Numbered from the stretch's first letter, positions 9,229 to 18,710 are shown. The stretch: DNA of 62,707 nt from Paenibacillus fonticola DSM 21315 (GCF_000381905.1 NZ_KB907278.1:1305-64011); one strand, 5' to 3'. Made by a program: numbers and translations. The notes: a model not told the origin generated them from the letters alone.

Positions 9229-10260
9229 CTATTCAATTCCCTCACCTTCCGTCAACTCCAGGAAGAGCTGCTCCAATGTCGGGTTGATTTTCTGCACGCC
9301 ATGGATATGGATGCCTTTTGCCACAAGGTGTGGAATGATGTGTCGTACATTCTCCGGCAGCATTTGCGTCACGACCGCTTCTTCCCCCATTCCGGCGATA
9401 ATCGTATCGTCCAGTACGGTATCTGCTTGAGGAATGATCGTTATTCCTTCTAACTCCAGCAGCTTCATTCCCTGATCGCGGGGTGACAGCTCCCAAACTA
9501 CATAATTCGAATTTTCGGAGATCAGTTCTTCTACAGCTCCGACAGCCAGTACGCGCCCGCGGCTAATAATAGCTACACGGTCACACAGCAATTGAATTTC
9601 ACTAAGCAAATGACTGGACACAAAGACGGCCAAGCCCTCCTCGGCCAGCCTGCGGATAAACAGACGCAGCTCCTTAATCCCCTTCGGGTCGAGCCCGTTC
9701 GTCGGCTCATCAAGTATAAGCAGCTTCGGCCGGCCCAGCAGAGCCTGGGCAATGCCAAGACGCTGGCGCATCCCTAGTGAATATGTTTTTACCTTATCAT
9801 GAATCCGCTGATCAAGGCCAACGACATCCACCACCTCAGCGATTCGCTGCTCCTTTATCCCCGGCATCATCCGGGCAAAATGCTGTAAATTTTCCCATCC
9901 CGTCAAATACGGATATACCTCTGGATTTTCTACGATTGATCCGACATAAGCCAACGCTTGCTCCGGCTGTCTTCTCACATCATATCCGCAAATCGTCACC
10001 GAGCCGCCGGTCGGACGGATCAAATCTACGAGCATCCGGATCGTCGTCGTCTTTCCCGCGCCATTGGGACCAAGAAAACCGAACACCTCGCCTGCCCGGA
10101 CTTGAAAAGTGACATCCTGTACGATCCATTTGCGCCCGATCTTTTTCCTTAGCCGTTCTACGCGAAGCACAATCCCTTCGGACCCATCACTCGTTGTTTG
10201 CTGCGGCCGCTCGCGCTCCCGTTCTTCTACAGCCTTGTCCACTGGCGACATTGATTCCAC
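9229..10260 (-). CDS. ABC transporter ATP-binding protein
   Basis: A 343-residue ATPase of the CcmA/drug-exporter class. Walker A is GPNGAGKTTT, the signature is YSLGMRQRLGIA, and Walker B with catalytic glutamate is LLILDEPTNGLD. About 85 C-terminal residues after the nucleotide-binding domain are typical of partners of ABC-2 permeases. A 25-residue charged N-terminal extension precedes the domain. The TAG stop is one base before the permease ATG, so the two are co-translated. Confidence 0.92.
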   Translation of the reverse strand: MESMSPVDKAVEERERERPQQTTSDGSEGIVLRVERLRKKIGRKWIVQDVTFQVRAGEVFGFLGPNGAGKTTTIRMLVDLIRPTGGSVTICGYDVRRQPEQALAYVGSIVENPEVYPYLTGWENLQHFARMMPGIKEQRIAEVVDVVGLDQRIHDKVKTYSLGMRQRLGIAQALLGRPKLLILDEPTNGLDPKGIKELRLFIRRLAEEGLAVFVSSHLLSEIQLLCDRVAIISRGRVLAVGAVEELISENSNYVVWELSPRDQGMKLLELEGITIIPQADTVLDDTIIAGMGEEAVVTQMLPENVRHIIPHLVAKGIHIHGVQKINPTLEQLFLELTEGEGIE

Positions 10261-10298
10261 TCCTTAAGCCTTGTCTGTTCGTGTATTGATTATTCGTA

Positions 10299-11132
10299 CT
10301 AATAAGCACTCTGTAAAATTCGTTCCGCGATAATTTGATATCCTGTCCCGTTCGGATGAAAATGGTCACTAGCCAAGTACTTTGCTGAGTTTTGCGCAAA
10401 CAGGTCAAACGTAGGGACCATGACCACCTTTTCATAATCGCTTAATATATCCGTTACGATATTGTTCCAGCGCGCCACAGCCCCGTCGCCGATTTCCCTC
10501 ATCATTGGCAAATCAGAAAACGGATTGTATAAACCAACGTACACTAACTGTGCTTGCGGATTAATTTCGATCAGCTTAGCAATGGCAGCCGCAAATTGCT
10601 CCGATGCTTGCGTTACAGACTGCTCCAGTTCCTGTTCGCTCGGAAGCTGTCTCCCGCTTTGCAGGTTCTGCGCACCATCGAACAAATCGTTTCCGCCGAT
10701 GGACAGTACGATAAGATCAGCCTGCCGCAGCGAATACTGCACGCCTTTCTCATCCAACAAATGCTTGAGACCTTCCGTAGTCAAACCGTTAATGCCCAAA
10801 TTGTTTACTAATTTGGATTCCGCTCCTTGCTCTTTCAGCAATTCTACCGTTCGCCTTGCAATTCCTTTGCCGCTGTCATCCCCCGTGCCTTTGGCAAGCG
10901 AATCGCCTATCGCTGTCACGCTTAGCTCTTTGCTGTCCGACGGCAGCGAGCCCGGCGCTTCTTCTGGCAAGCCTGTCTTGTTCTGATCTGGAATGCCGTT
11001 TATCTGTGCAGCTTGAGGAAAAATAACATCTTTAACCGCAAATGAAAATCCGGCAATTAGCAATAAGGTGGACAACAGTGATAACACTCCCGTCATCCGC
11101 CATATTCGCGAAGTTGAATTGTTCTTGCTCAT
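10299..11132 (-). CDS. Membrane-anchored GDSL/SGNH-family hydrolase
   Basis: A 277-residue esterase-like protein. Residues 12-34 form a signal anchor, so the catalytic domain should face outward. SGNH blocks are visible: block I AIGDSLAKG (nucleophile S78), block III SIGGNDLF, and block V SDHFHPNGTGY with the catalytic Asp and His. Homologues act as lipases, thioesterases or peptidoglycan/teichoic acid deacylases. AGGAGG lies eight bases before the ATG. The gap to the ABC ATPase gene is 38 bases, so the three likely form an operon, suggesting a lipid or envelope role. Confidence 0.85.
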   Translation of the reverse strand: MSKNNSTSRIWRMTGVLSLLSTLLLIAGFSFAVKDVIFPQAAQINGIPDQNKTGLPEEAPGSLPSDSKELSVTAIGDSLAKGTGDDSGKGIARRTVELLKEQGAESKLVNNLGINGLTTEGLKHLLDEKGVQYSLRQADLIVLSIGGNDLFDGAQNLQSGRQLPSEQELEQSVTQASEQFAAAIAKLIEINPQAQLVYVGLYNPFSDLPMMREIGDGAVARWNNIVTDILSDYEKVVMVPTFDLFAQNSAKYLASDHFHPNGTGYQIIAERILQSAY

Positions 11133-11349
11133 TCTGTCTGTCCTCCTGTGCCATTATTTCCTAATGATGCCGTGCCTAATAGCATTACTGCTAATAACTT
11201 AATAACTTTAATAACACTAATAACTAACATAAAACTTCTCATGCCAATAAGCAAATGCAACCTCAGCCTTTAGTAAATTAATTATTTTATTTAACATCTT
11301 GTCCATAAATAGCTAAATAAAAAAACTGGATTTTCAAAAAAGAGAGGAG

Positions 11350-11355
11350 TATAAT
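11350..11355 (+). promoter_or_regulatory. Promoter of tRNA-Lys
   Basis: A perfect TATAAT stands 20 bases before the mature 5' end of the tRNA. The -35 region (around ctggat, 18-bp spacing) is weak. Confidence 0.55.
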
Positions 11356-11375
11356 ACTTTGTACGGGCAATATAC

Positions 11376-11448
11376 GGGTTATTAGCTTAGCTGGTAGAGC
11401 AGCCGACTCTTAATCGGCAGGTCGCAGGTTCGACCCCTGCATAACCCA
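11376..11448 (+). tRNA. tRNA-Lys (anticodon CUU)
   Basis: A full cloverleaf of 73 bases. The acceptor arm GGGTTAT pairs with ATAACCC, the anticodon stem GCCGA/TCGGC encloses the loop CTCTTAA with anticodon CTT, and the T arm is GCAGG-TTCGACC-CCTGC. Discriminator base is A; the 3' CCA is not encoded. It reads AAG codons. Confidence 0.95.
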
Positions 11449-11466
11449 TTGTTTAACCAAAAAGAA

Positions 11467-11512
11467 GAGCTGTTCCAGCATCTACGCAAGGATGTTGGAA
11501 CAGCTCTTTTTT
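11467..11512 (+). terminator. Terminator of tRNA-Lys
   Basis: GAGCTGTTCCAGCATC (11467-11482) pairs with GATGTTGGAACAGCTC (11491-11506), followed by six T. It begins 18 bases after the tRNA. Confidence 0.92.
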
Positions 11513-11577
11513 CGTACTCGCACGTTTTTTGCCTGGCAACGAATCGTCACCGGGTAGAGCAGTCTGCTCAATTCGCC

Positions 11578-12195
11578 TTATTTTCCGATAAACTCCTGAA
11601 CCCAATGTCCGTTATAATAGCCCACACCGATTAAAGTGTATTTGGAGTTCAATATGTTAGCTTTATGTCCCGGACTTTCCATCCAGGCTTTAACGACGTC
11701 GGCGGCTGTCTTTTGTCCTTTGGCAATGTTCTCGCCTGCATACCGGTACGTAATATTATAGGCATCCATCATATCAAAGGGTGACCCGTATTTGGGGGAC
11801 GTATGGCTGAAATAATTATTTTTATACATATCGATTGCTTTATCCTTGGCCATTTTAGATAAATTCGTATGCACGACAAGCGGCTTGAGCCCAGCTTGCT
11901 TCCGTTCCTTATTGACTAGGGCCACCACCTGAGCGGCATTCTCCGCCTGAATTTGAGCATACAGGGCAGCCATCTCCTTCGCAGATGCAGCTGCGCTTGG
12001 GGCTTTGCTGACAGCTTTGTTGGCAGTTTTGTTGGCAGTTTTGTTGGCAGTTTTGTTGGAAGATTTACTCGCATCTGCTGCATGGATCGTTCCGATTCCG
12101 GCAAAAGGCAGCGCTGGCACCGCTGTTAACGAAGCAGTCAGGCCAAGCAACAGTACACTGGACAGGATTCCTTTCACTTCCGGCCTATTCATCAT
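11578..12195 (-). CDS. Secreted CAP (SCP/PR1) domain protein
   Basis: A 205-residue exported protein. A signal peptide covers about residues 1-40 (ending TIHAADA), then a Lys/Ala/Thr-rich spacer with three NKTA units, then a CAP domain from about residue 78. Domain marks are VVALVNKERKQAGL at its start, the SHTSPKYGSPFDMM segment, the YAGENIA motif and WMESPGHKANIL, as in YkwD-type proteins of spore formers. Function of bacterial CAP domains is uncertain; YkwD and SafA-associated proteins are envelope or spore related. The spacer is encoded by a 12-bp tandem repeat and could vary in length. Confidence 0.9.
   Translation of the reverse strand: MMNRPEVKGILSSVLLLGLTASLTAVPALPFAGIGTIHAADASKSSNKTANKTANKTANKAVSKAPSAAASAKEMAALYAQIQAENAAQVVALVNKERKQAGLKPLVVHTNLSKMAKDKAIDMYKNNYFSHTSPKYGSPFDMMDAYNITYRYAGENIAKGQKTAADVVKAWMESPGHKANILNSKYTLIGVGYYNGHWVQEFIGK
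12016..12060. repeat. 12-bp tandem repeat inside the CAP gene
   Basis: tttgttggcagt is repeated three times exactly and a fourth time in part. It encodes the NKTA units of the spacer in frame. Slippage would change spacer length by four residues without a frameshift. Confidence 0.9.
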
Positions 12196-12438
12196 TGCAT
12201 CCTCTCCCTCTAACTCTAACTCTTACATTCTTTGGTGTATCTTGTCATATTCTAACATGAGTTGTAATTCAGCGCATGAGTAATTATTGGAATTATCCTC
12301 AATTGCTTAATACCCTTCTTCTGGCCATTCGTAACTTCCTTTGAAGTCTTTTTAAGCCTCCTTCCGAAAATTATTTTCCTTTCCAAGACTATAGTCTAGT
12401 AATAATTCCGGCTTTAGGCGGTTTTGGTATTCCCCCAA

Positions 12439-12467
12439 TTGACATACCATGGTAATATCAATAAATG
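12439..12467 (+). promoter_or_regulatory. Promoter candidate for the permuted papain-like gene
   Basis: A perfect TTGACA (12439-12444) is followed after 17 bases by TAAATG (12462-12467), a poor -10. The predicted start of transcription near 12474 leaves a 33-base leader before the ATG at 12507 and argues against the earlier in-frame ATG at 12465. Confidence 0.45.
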
Positions 12468-12506
12468 GTAGTACATAACCCAATAATTAAATGGCGGTTG
12501 AAAAAT

Positions 12507-13088
12507 ATGAACAAAGATACACAAATTTATATTCTGCTGAGCAATCCGCGGACCATCGTCACGAAAATGATCGGTTTGTACACAAGAGCTCCTTATAATC
12601 ACGCGTCGATCGCATTTGATTCTGAGCTTCGAGAAGTATACAGCTTTGGCAGGAAGCATCCTCTTATTCCCGTCTTTGGCGGATTTGTCAAGGAGAACAT
12701 TCACTCCGGCGTATTTGAAAAGGCAACCTGCGCAATTTACAGCTGTTCAGTCAGTAAGGAAACCTACGAACGAATGCGTACATACGTCCGGCAATTTGAA
12801 GAGAACGATGAGCTTTACAGTTACAATTTTCTAGGTATTCTCGGAATTATCCTCAACATGGAGCTCGGCAAAGAAAACTCCTACTTCTGTTCTCAATTCG
12901 TCAGTTCCGTATTTAAGCAAGGCGGAGTTGACCTCGTAAATAAGTCTGCCGCATTAACCACTCCTGCGGATCTGCAATCCTGCACCCACCTTGAGCTCAT
13001 ATTCCGGGGCAGCCTGGAAACCTATCGTCAATTGTGCTGTTACCGCAGAAACAACAGCGTTCAGCAGCATCCATCCTACGTCGTATAA
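12507..13088 (+). CDS. Permuted papain-like (YiiX/YebB-type) amidase or lipid hydrolase
   Basis: A 193-residue protein with the circularly permuted NlpC/P60 arrangement: a conserved histidine in YNHASIAF (about residue 31) precedes the cysteine in YFCSQFVSSVF (about 128). In canonical NlpC/P60 enzymes the cysteine comes first. Related YiiX/C92 proteins are thought to cleave amide or ester bonds in lipids or peptides. No signal peptide is visible. There is no good ribosome binding site; the start was chosen from promoter geometry. The gene stands alone, ending before a terminator shared with a convergent GNAT gene. Confidence 0.72.
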   Translation: MNKDTQIYILLSNPRTIVTKMIGLYTRAPYNHASIAFDSELREVYSFGRKHPLIPVFGGFVKENIHSGVFEKATCAIYSCSVSKETYERMRTYVRQFEENDELYSYNFLGILGIILNMELGKENSYFCSQFVSSVFKQGGVDLVNKSAALTTPADLQSCTHLELIFRGSLETYRQLCCYRRNNSVQQHPSYVV

Positions 13089-13132
13089 CCGCTCCGTCAA
13101 TGATTTCCCCCTATATTCGCACCAGACTGAAA

Positions 13133-13187
13133 AAGGGTCTGTCCCAAGTAGTCAATTACTACATCGGACAGACCCTTCATTTCAACT
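13133..13187. terminator. Bidirectional terminator
   Basis: AAGGGTCTGTCC (13133-13144) pairs with GGACAGACCCTT (13176-13187); an inner GTAGT/ACTAC helix caps it. A-rich and T-containing flanks suit both convergent genes. Confidence 0.75.
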
Positions 13188-13213
13188 CTATTCAAAATTC
13201 CATTGTCAGACCG

Positions 13214-13672
13214 TCATCCTTCTATCGGCTTGCTCAAACGGTATCCGCGGCAAATAAAGCCCATATGCTCGTAAAAAGACTTGGCCAGCATATTGCGCTC
13301 TCCTCCCGCCGACAAGACTAGCTGCAGGCTTCCTTGCTGCTTGCCCCATAATTCAGCCGCCTCCACCAGGCCCCTGCCGATGCCGGTTCCCCGGCGCTTC
13401 TCATCGACGACCATGGCGGTAATTTGCGTAACCGGATTGTTCATATCGTGCGTTTGGTACTGCTTCAAGAAGGTTGTGCCGACGATGACGCCATTAAGCT
13501 CAGCCACAAGACTGCAAAGAAGCGGATGATCCTCAAGCATACATAGCCGTTCATAAAGCACGCTCGGCGTTGTCGGGTATTTGAGCTGGCGCATTAAGGG
13601 CAGCAGCTGATCGACATCGTTACGGCTGCTTTTACGAATAACAAAAGCAGGTGCCAACACCATACTACTCAT
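13214..13672 (-). CDS. GNAT-family N-acetyltransferase
   Basis: A 152-residue acetyl-CoA-dependent transferase. Beta-strand 4 and the pyrophosphate loop read ITAMVVDEKRRGTGIGRGLV (about 84-103, motif A), and YEHMGF is the C-terminal motif B. Its ATG lies inside the end of purT (8-nt overlap, ATGAGTAG), so translation is probably coupled. The substrate is unknown. Confidence 0.88.
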   Translation of the reverse strand: MSSMVLAPAFVIRKSSRNDVDQLLPLMRQLKYPTTPSVLYERLCMLEDHPLLCSLVAELNGVIVGTTFLKQYQTHDMNNPVTQITAMVVDEKRRGTGIGRGLVEAAELWGKQQGSLQLVLSAGGERNMLAKSFYEHMGFICRGYRLSKPIEG

Positions 13673-14852
13673 TGATCTTTACCACCTTTAATGAGCTAGC
13701 CGCTTGTCTGACGCGGCTGCGAGCTGTTTCAACATCCTTTGCCCCGCTTAGGGCAACGGCCATCCGTCTCCCTGGCTTGCTAAGCGGCTTGCCGAATACG
13801 CGCACCTGCGTTCTCGGCACGTTCAAAGCTTCCTCCACGCCGCTGATGACGAAGGCTTCCCCTTCGAAATCGCTCTTCAGCGTGGCGGACGCGCCAGCCG
13901 TCAGCAGCTCCACCGAAGGAACCGGAAATCCGAGAATCGCCCGGACATGCAGCGCAAATTCGGACATATCCTGAGTGACCATCGTCACCATCCCTGTATC
14001 ATGAGGACGCGGGGAAACTTCGCTAAAGACGACCCCGTCTTTCGTAAGAAACAATTCTACGCCGAATAAGCCGTAACCACCGAGCGCATCCGTTACTTTA
14101 CGAGCGATCCGTTCCGCCTCCAGAAGCTGGTCCGCGTTCATTTCATGAGGCTGCCACGATTCGACATAATCCCCATCCTGCTGAATATGTCCAATCGGCG
14201 GGCAAAAGACAGTCCCTGACGAAGAGCGGACGGTCAACAACGTAATCTCACTGACAAAAGGGACAAATGACTCAACGATCACCTTCGTCTGCCTGGCTCT
14301 GGCGCCATCCAGCGCCGTCTGCCAGCAGGCTGGCACATCGCCGGGCTCCCGGCAAACACTCTGGCCTTTGCCTGACGAGCTCATCAGCGGTTTGATCACA
14401 CATGGATATCCAAGCTCACCGGCAGCTGTTTCCAGCTGTTCAAGACTGCTTGCAAAACGATAGGCCGCCGTCGGCAAACCGAGCTCTTCCGCGGCGAGCC
14501 GGCGAATCCCTTCCCGATCCATCGTTAATTTGGCTGCTCCAGCTGTAGGAATCACCTTAAAGCCTTCACGTTCCAGCTCAACGAGAACATCGGTAGCAAT
14601 CGCTTCGACTTCCGGGACGATGATATCTGGCGAGACGCTAACTATCAAAGATCGCAGCGCATCCCCATCCAGCATATCGATGACATGGGATTCATGGGCG
14701 ACTCCCATGGCGGGCGCATGCTCATAACGGTCCACAGCAATCGTTCGGACGCCCAGCCTCTGCGCTTCAATCACTACTTCCTTGCCTAATTCCCCACTGC
14801 CAAGCAGCATGATGCTCCTGGCACGCTTTGAAACAGGAGAACCCCACATCAC
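13665..14852 (-). CDS. purT: Formate-dependent phosphoribosylglycinamide formyltransferase
   Basis: A 395-residue ATP-grasp enzyme that makes formyl-GAR from formate, ATP and GAR, the folate-independent third step of purine synthesis. The N-terminus MLLGSGELGKEV and VDRYEHAPAM are PurT-specific; ATP-grasp residues include KPLMSSSGKGQS and the metal-binding EVSPRPHDTGMV. The first codon is GTG at 14852 with an ATG directly after; either could start. No purine riboswitch was seen in the 110 bases upstream, and no other pur gene is nearby. Confidence 0.95.
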   Translation of the reverse strand: MMWGSPVSKRARSIMLLGSGELGKEVVIEAQRLGVRTIAVDRYEHAPAMGVAHESHVIDMLDGDALRSLIVSVSPDIIVPEVEAIATDVLVELEREGFKVIPTAGAAKLTMDREGIRRLAAEELGLPTAAYRFASSLEQLETAAGELGYPCVIKPLMSSSGKGQSVCREPGDVPACWQTALDGARARQTKVIVESFVPFVSEITLLTVRSSSGTVFCPPIGHIQQDGDYVESWQPHEMNADQLLEAERIARKVTDALGGYGLFGVELFLTKDGVVFSEVSPRPHDTGMVTMVTQDMSEFALHVRAILGFPVPSVELLTAGASATLKSDFEGEAFVISGVEEALNVPRTQVRVFGKPLSKPGRRMAVALSGAKDVETARSRVRQAASSLKVVKINE

Positions 14853-14962
14853 TTCAGATATCCCCCTTGAATTTATGAGTTGTTCATCTTCATCTATTTT
14901 CGGGTTTTATCAGAAATAATGCAAGGGTTCGACATTAAAAAATAATTAAAATCTACAGAAAG

Positions 14963-16813
14963 TTACAAAAATCGAAATTGTGCCTCAACAAGCCCGTTGT
15001 AAATTCCCTTTTGTTCCATTAATTGCTCATGAGAACCTTGCTCCTTGATCTCACCATGGTCAAGCACGACGATATTATCGGCATTCCGGATCGTCGACAA
15101 GCGGTGGGCGACAATGAACGAAGTTCGCCCTTGCAGCAGCACCTTCAGCGCCTCCTGAATTTTCAGCTCCGTCTCCGTGTCGATGCTTGCAGTTGCCTCA
15201 TCCAGAATCAAAATCCGCGGGTTGGCGAGCAGTGCCCGGGCAAAGGACAGCAGCTGACGCTGCCCCATAGACAGAGCGCTGCCGCGCTCCTCCACCTCGG
15301 TGTCGTATCCCCCCGGCAGCTTCATAATGAAGTCGTGCGCATCTACTGCTTTGGCTGCTTCTTCAACCTCTGCGTCCGTCGCATCTAGGCGCCCGAAACG
15401 GATGTTATCCCGAATGCTGCCCGAAAAAATAAAAGTATCCTGCAGAACGATGCCAATTTGACTGCGCAAACTTTGCACCGTTACATCACGAATATCATGG
15501 CCGTCGATCAATATTCCGCCATGGGTCGTATCATAGAAACGGCTAAGCAGATTAATGATCGTACTTTTCCCTGAGCCGGTATGGCCAACGAGTGCGATCG
15601 ATTGGCCCGGACTCACATCCAAGGAAATTCCCTTCAAGGCCGGACGGCCCTTCTCGTATTCAAAAATGACGTTGTTAAACTGAATATTACCCTTGATCGG
15701 AGGCATCGGCTTTGCCCCCGGCTTATCAGCGATGCTCGGCTCCTCGTCGATAAATTCGAAGATCCGTTCCGAAGAGGCCATCGCCACAAGCAGTTGGTTG
15801 TACATCATTCCGAGACGGTTAATCGGTTCCCAGAAGTTGCCGACATAGTTGCTGAACGCGACGAGCAGACCGATTGTCAATTCTCCCGACTGAATCAAAT
15901 ATACACCAAGCATAAACAAAATAAAGGTGCCCATTCCGCCGGTGATTTCGATGATCGGCCCGAACATCTGGTTCATGGCCGACGCTTTATCCCATGACTT
16001 CCTGCTGTCCATGTTCATCTTATCGAAATAACGCATGTTCTCCTGCTCCTGCGTATAGGCTTGCGTTACCCGAATCCCTTGAATTGATTCATTCAGGTGA
16101 GAGTTAATCCGAGAATTTCGCATCCGTACTTCCTGCCATGCAATCCGGATTTTCTGCCGCAGCTTCGTGGAAACTAAGAACATGATCGGCACCGTAATCA
16201 TGACAGCAAGCCCGAGCTTCCAGTTAATGAGCAGCAGGATGACCACAATACCAGCCAGCTGCACACAGTCGATCATCAGGTTGACAACGCCGTTCGTGAA
16301 CAAATCCTGCAGAGAGTTCACATCATTCGTAACCCGGACGAGCACAGAACCTGCCGGCCGTTTATCAAAAAAATTAAACGAGAGCTTCTGGATATGCCGG
16401 AACAAATCCGACCTTAAATCATAAATAACTTTCTGGCCGATAATATTCGTATATTTAATACGCAGCTTACTGGCCCCCCATTGCACAATGTATAAAACGA
16501 CGATAATTACCGTCAGCGTATACAGCAATTTGAGGCTCGGGCTGCCTATTGGGGGAGCAATCGCTTTATCAATGGCGATACTCGTCAAATAAGGAACCGT
16601 AAGTTTTGTAATCGTTCCGAGTATCGTCATAATAAGTACTAACGGCAGCATCTGCTTCGCATAAGGCTTCATGTAGGAGAACAGCCTACGAAACTGTGTC
16701 CAGTCAAATGCCTTGTCAATCAGCTCATCATCCTGATAAATAAACCGGTCTTCAATCCGTGTCTTCTTCTTCATTCCTTTGGATGCCTGGTTGCTGTGGA
16801 GTTCCGTATTCAT
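14963..16813 (-). CDS. ABC exporter half-transporter, canonical subunit (YfiC/BmrD-like)
   Basis: A 616-residue protein: an N-terminal cytoplasmic arm, six membrane segments (about 55-340) and an ATPase domain with Walker A GHTGSGKST, signature LSMGQRQ, and Walker B ILILDEATASID with the catalytic glutamate. It directly abuts the upstream half-transporter (TAG then ATG), so the two form a heterodimer. Homologous pairs (YfiBC, BmrCD, TM287/288) export drugs or lipids. The substrate here is unknown. Confidence 0.92.
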   Translation of the reverse strand: MNTELHSNQASKGMKKKTRIEDRFIYQDDELIDKAFDWTQFRRLFSYMKPYAKQMLPLVLIMTILGTITKLTVPYLTSIAIDKAIAPPIGSPSLKLLYTLTVIIVVLYIVQWGASKLRIKYTNIIGQKVIYDLRSDLFRHIQKLSFNFFDKRPAGSVLVRVTNDVNSLQDLFTNGVVNLMIDCVQLAGIVVILLLINWKLGLAVMITVPIMFLVSTKLRQKIRIAWQEVRMRNSRINSHLNESIQGIRVTQAYTQEQENMRYFDKMNMDSRKSWDKASAMNQMFGPIIEITGGMGTFILFMLGVYLIQSGELTIGLLVAFSNYVGNFWEPINRLGMMYNQLLVAMASSERIFEFIDEEPSIADKPGAKPMPPIKGNIQFNNVIFEYEKGRPALKGISLDVSPGQSIALVGHTGSGKSTIINLLSRFYDTTHGGILIDGHDIRDVTVQSLRSQIGIVLQDTFIFSGSIRDNIRFGRLDATDAEVEEAAKAVDAHDFIMKLPGGYDTEVEERGSALSMGQRQLLSFARALLANPRILILDEATASIDTETELKIQEALKVLLQGRTSFIVAHRLSTIRNADNIVVLDHGEIKEQGSHEQLMEQKGIYNGLVEAQFRFL

Positions 16814-18580
16814 CTACAACACCTTCCCTTCGCTGCGGTTAGCTCGGGCCAGATGATCGGCATATTGAATCCGGTATACTTCCTGGTACGGCCCAGGCTG
16901 CTGAATCAGCTGTTCATGGTTGCCCCGCTGCACGATTTTTCCTTCGTCCAGCACGAGAATTTCATCGGCATGCCGCAGGGATGAAATCCGGTGGGCAATA
17001 ATAAACGTCGTCCGCCCCTGCATCACTTCCTGGAAGCCTGATTGGATTTCGTGTTCCGTCTCCATATCTACGGCGCTGGTCGCGTCGTCGAGAATGAGTA
17101 TTCTCGGATTTTTGAGCAGCGCCCTGGCGATGGCGATCCGCTGTTTCTGCCCGCCAGACAACCCCATTCCCCGTTCGCCTACGACCGTATCGTAGCCGTC
17201 CGGCAACTCCATAATAAAGTCATGCGCTTTGGCAAGCTTTGCTGCATTGATAATTTCCTCCATCGATACCTGATTCATGCCGTAAGCGATGTTGTTGCGG
17301 ATACTGGAGGAAAACAGGAACGTCTCCTGAAATACCGTTGCAATTCCACTGCGCAAGCTTTGAATGCTTATATCCTTAATGTTGATTCCATCGAGGCGAA
17401 TGCTGCCCTCATTCACATTGTACGCCCGCATCATCAGCTGAATAATCGTTGATTTGCCGGAGCCCGTGCCTCCGAGGAAGCCAATAACCGAGCCGGGCTT
17501 AGCCGTGAAATGAATGTCCGTTACCGCTGCCATCTTGTTTCCGTAAGCGAACGTGACATGATCAAACTCAACATGGCCTTGAATTTTCTCTAAATCCAAA
17601 TCTAAGGCGTTCTCCTCATCCTTCACGTCCACGTTCTGATTCAATATTTCCAGCACCCGCTCGCCCGAAGCTTTCGACTGGGTGTAGTTGTTAATATGGA
17701 AGCCAAGGCCCCACATCGGGCCGATAATGAACCAGATCAGGCTGAAAAAAGCGACCAAATCCCCGAGCGTCAGCTGTTCTTTAATGACCAGAGTTCCCCC
17801 GACGGCCAGCAGTACAGCTACGCTAATCGAAGCGAGCAGCTCCATTACCGGAAAAAACTTGCTCCATAGCGTCGCCGCAAAGATTTGATTCTCTTTATAA
17901 CGCTCATTCCGATGCGAAAACTTTTCCATCTCATGCGGTTCGCGCGCAAAAGATTTGACGGTACGCACCCCGGTTACGTTTTCTTGAACGGCGGTTGTAA
18001 GCGAGCTTAAAGCAAGGCGCATTTCCTGAAAAGCCGGATGAATTTTCGATTCAAATTTCAAAGCGACTCCCCCCAAAAAGGGAATCGTGATCATCGTAAT
18101 CAGTGTGAGCTGCCAATGGATCGACATCATCATGGCCGAGCCGAAGACGACCATCAGCACCAAATTCAGCAGTTGGGCAAAGCCGAAGCCGACGAAATTT
18201 CGAATCGCCTCGAGATCCCCGGTTAACCGTGACATTAAATCTCCTGTCTTGGCACGGTCATAATAGCGGAAAGATAGAAACTGCAGTTTCTCGTAACAAG
18301 CATTTCGAAGCCTGTAGGCGAGGTAATTGCCTAATCTTCCCCCAAAAAAGCCGTGCAAAAACTGTAAAAAGGCCTTGATGATAACGACGGACAATGCCGT
18401 TAATGCAATCCATATCACATCCCCATATTTTCCGGGCCGGATTACATCGTCAATTAAATTTCTCAGAAGTAAAGGATATACGAGTCCAAACCCCGTCGCT
18501 GCAGCCAAACATAGAATGGATAGGATTAAATATGTCCTTCGTTCTCGATAATAGCCGCGTAATTGCCTAAGTACTTCCAT
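16814..18580 (-). CDS. ABC exporter half-transporter, degenerate-site subunit (YfiB/BmrC-like)
   Basis: A 588-residue six-span plus ATPase protein. Walker A is GGTGSGKST and the signature is LSGGQKQ. Walker B is ILILDDATSAVD: the catalytic glutamate is replaced by aspartate. This substitution marks the subunit that forms the non-hydrolysing site in heterodimeric exporters such as TM287/288 and BmrCD. It is the first gene of the pair; the partner's ATG follows its stop with no gap. Confidence 0.93.
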   Translation of the reverse strand: MEVLRQLRGYYRERRTYLILSILCLAAATGFGLVYPLLLRNLIDDVIRPGKYGDVIWIALTALSVVIIKAFLQFLHGFFGGRLGNYLAYRLRNACYEKLQFLSFRYYDRAKTGDLMSRLTGDLEAIRNFVGFGFAQLLNLVLMVVFGSAMMMSIHWQLTLITMITIPFLGGVALKFESKIHPAFQEMRLALSSLTTAVQENVTGVRTVKSFAREPHEMEKFSHRNERYKENQIFAATLWSKFFPVMELLASISVAVLLAVGGTLVIKEQLTLGDLVAFFSLIWFIIGPMWGLGFHINNYTQSKASGERVLEILNQNVDVKDEENALDLDLEKIQGHVEFDHVTFAYGNKMAAVTDIHFTAKPGSVIGFLGGTGSGKSTIIQLMMRAYNVNEGSIRLDGINIKDISIQSLRSGIATVFQETFLFSSSIRNNIAYGMNQVSMEEIINAAKLAKAHDFIMELPDGYDTVVGERGMGLSGGQKQRIAIARALLKNPRILILDDATSAVDMETEHEIQSGFQEVMQGRTTFIIAHRISSLRHADEILVLDEGKIVQRGNHEQLIQQPGPYQEVYRIQYADHLARANRSEGKVL

Positions 18581-18710
18581 GTCGTTCCCTCCCAGTAACG
18601 CCTGTCATCGACGGCCTGCAACCATGGACATGATTACCCCTTTTCGCGACTTCGCATTACTTTTCAGTTATGTTTTTGTTGTGATTCCGTTAAAGAAATT
18701 GCTGCTCACA

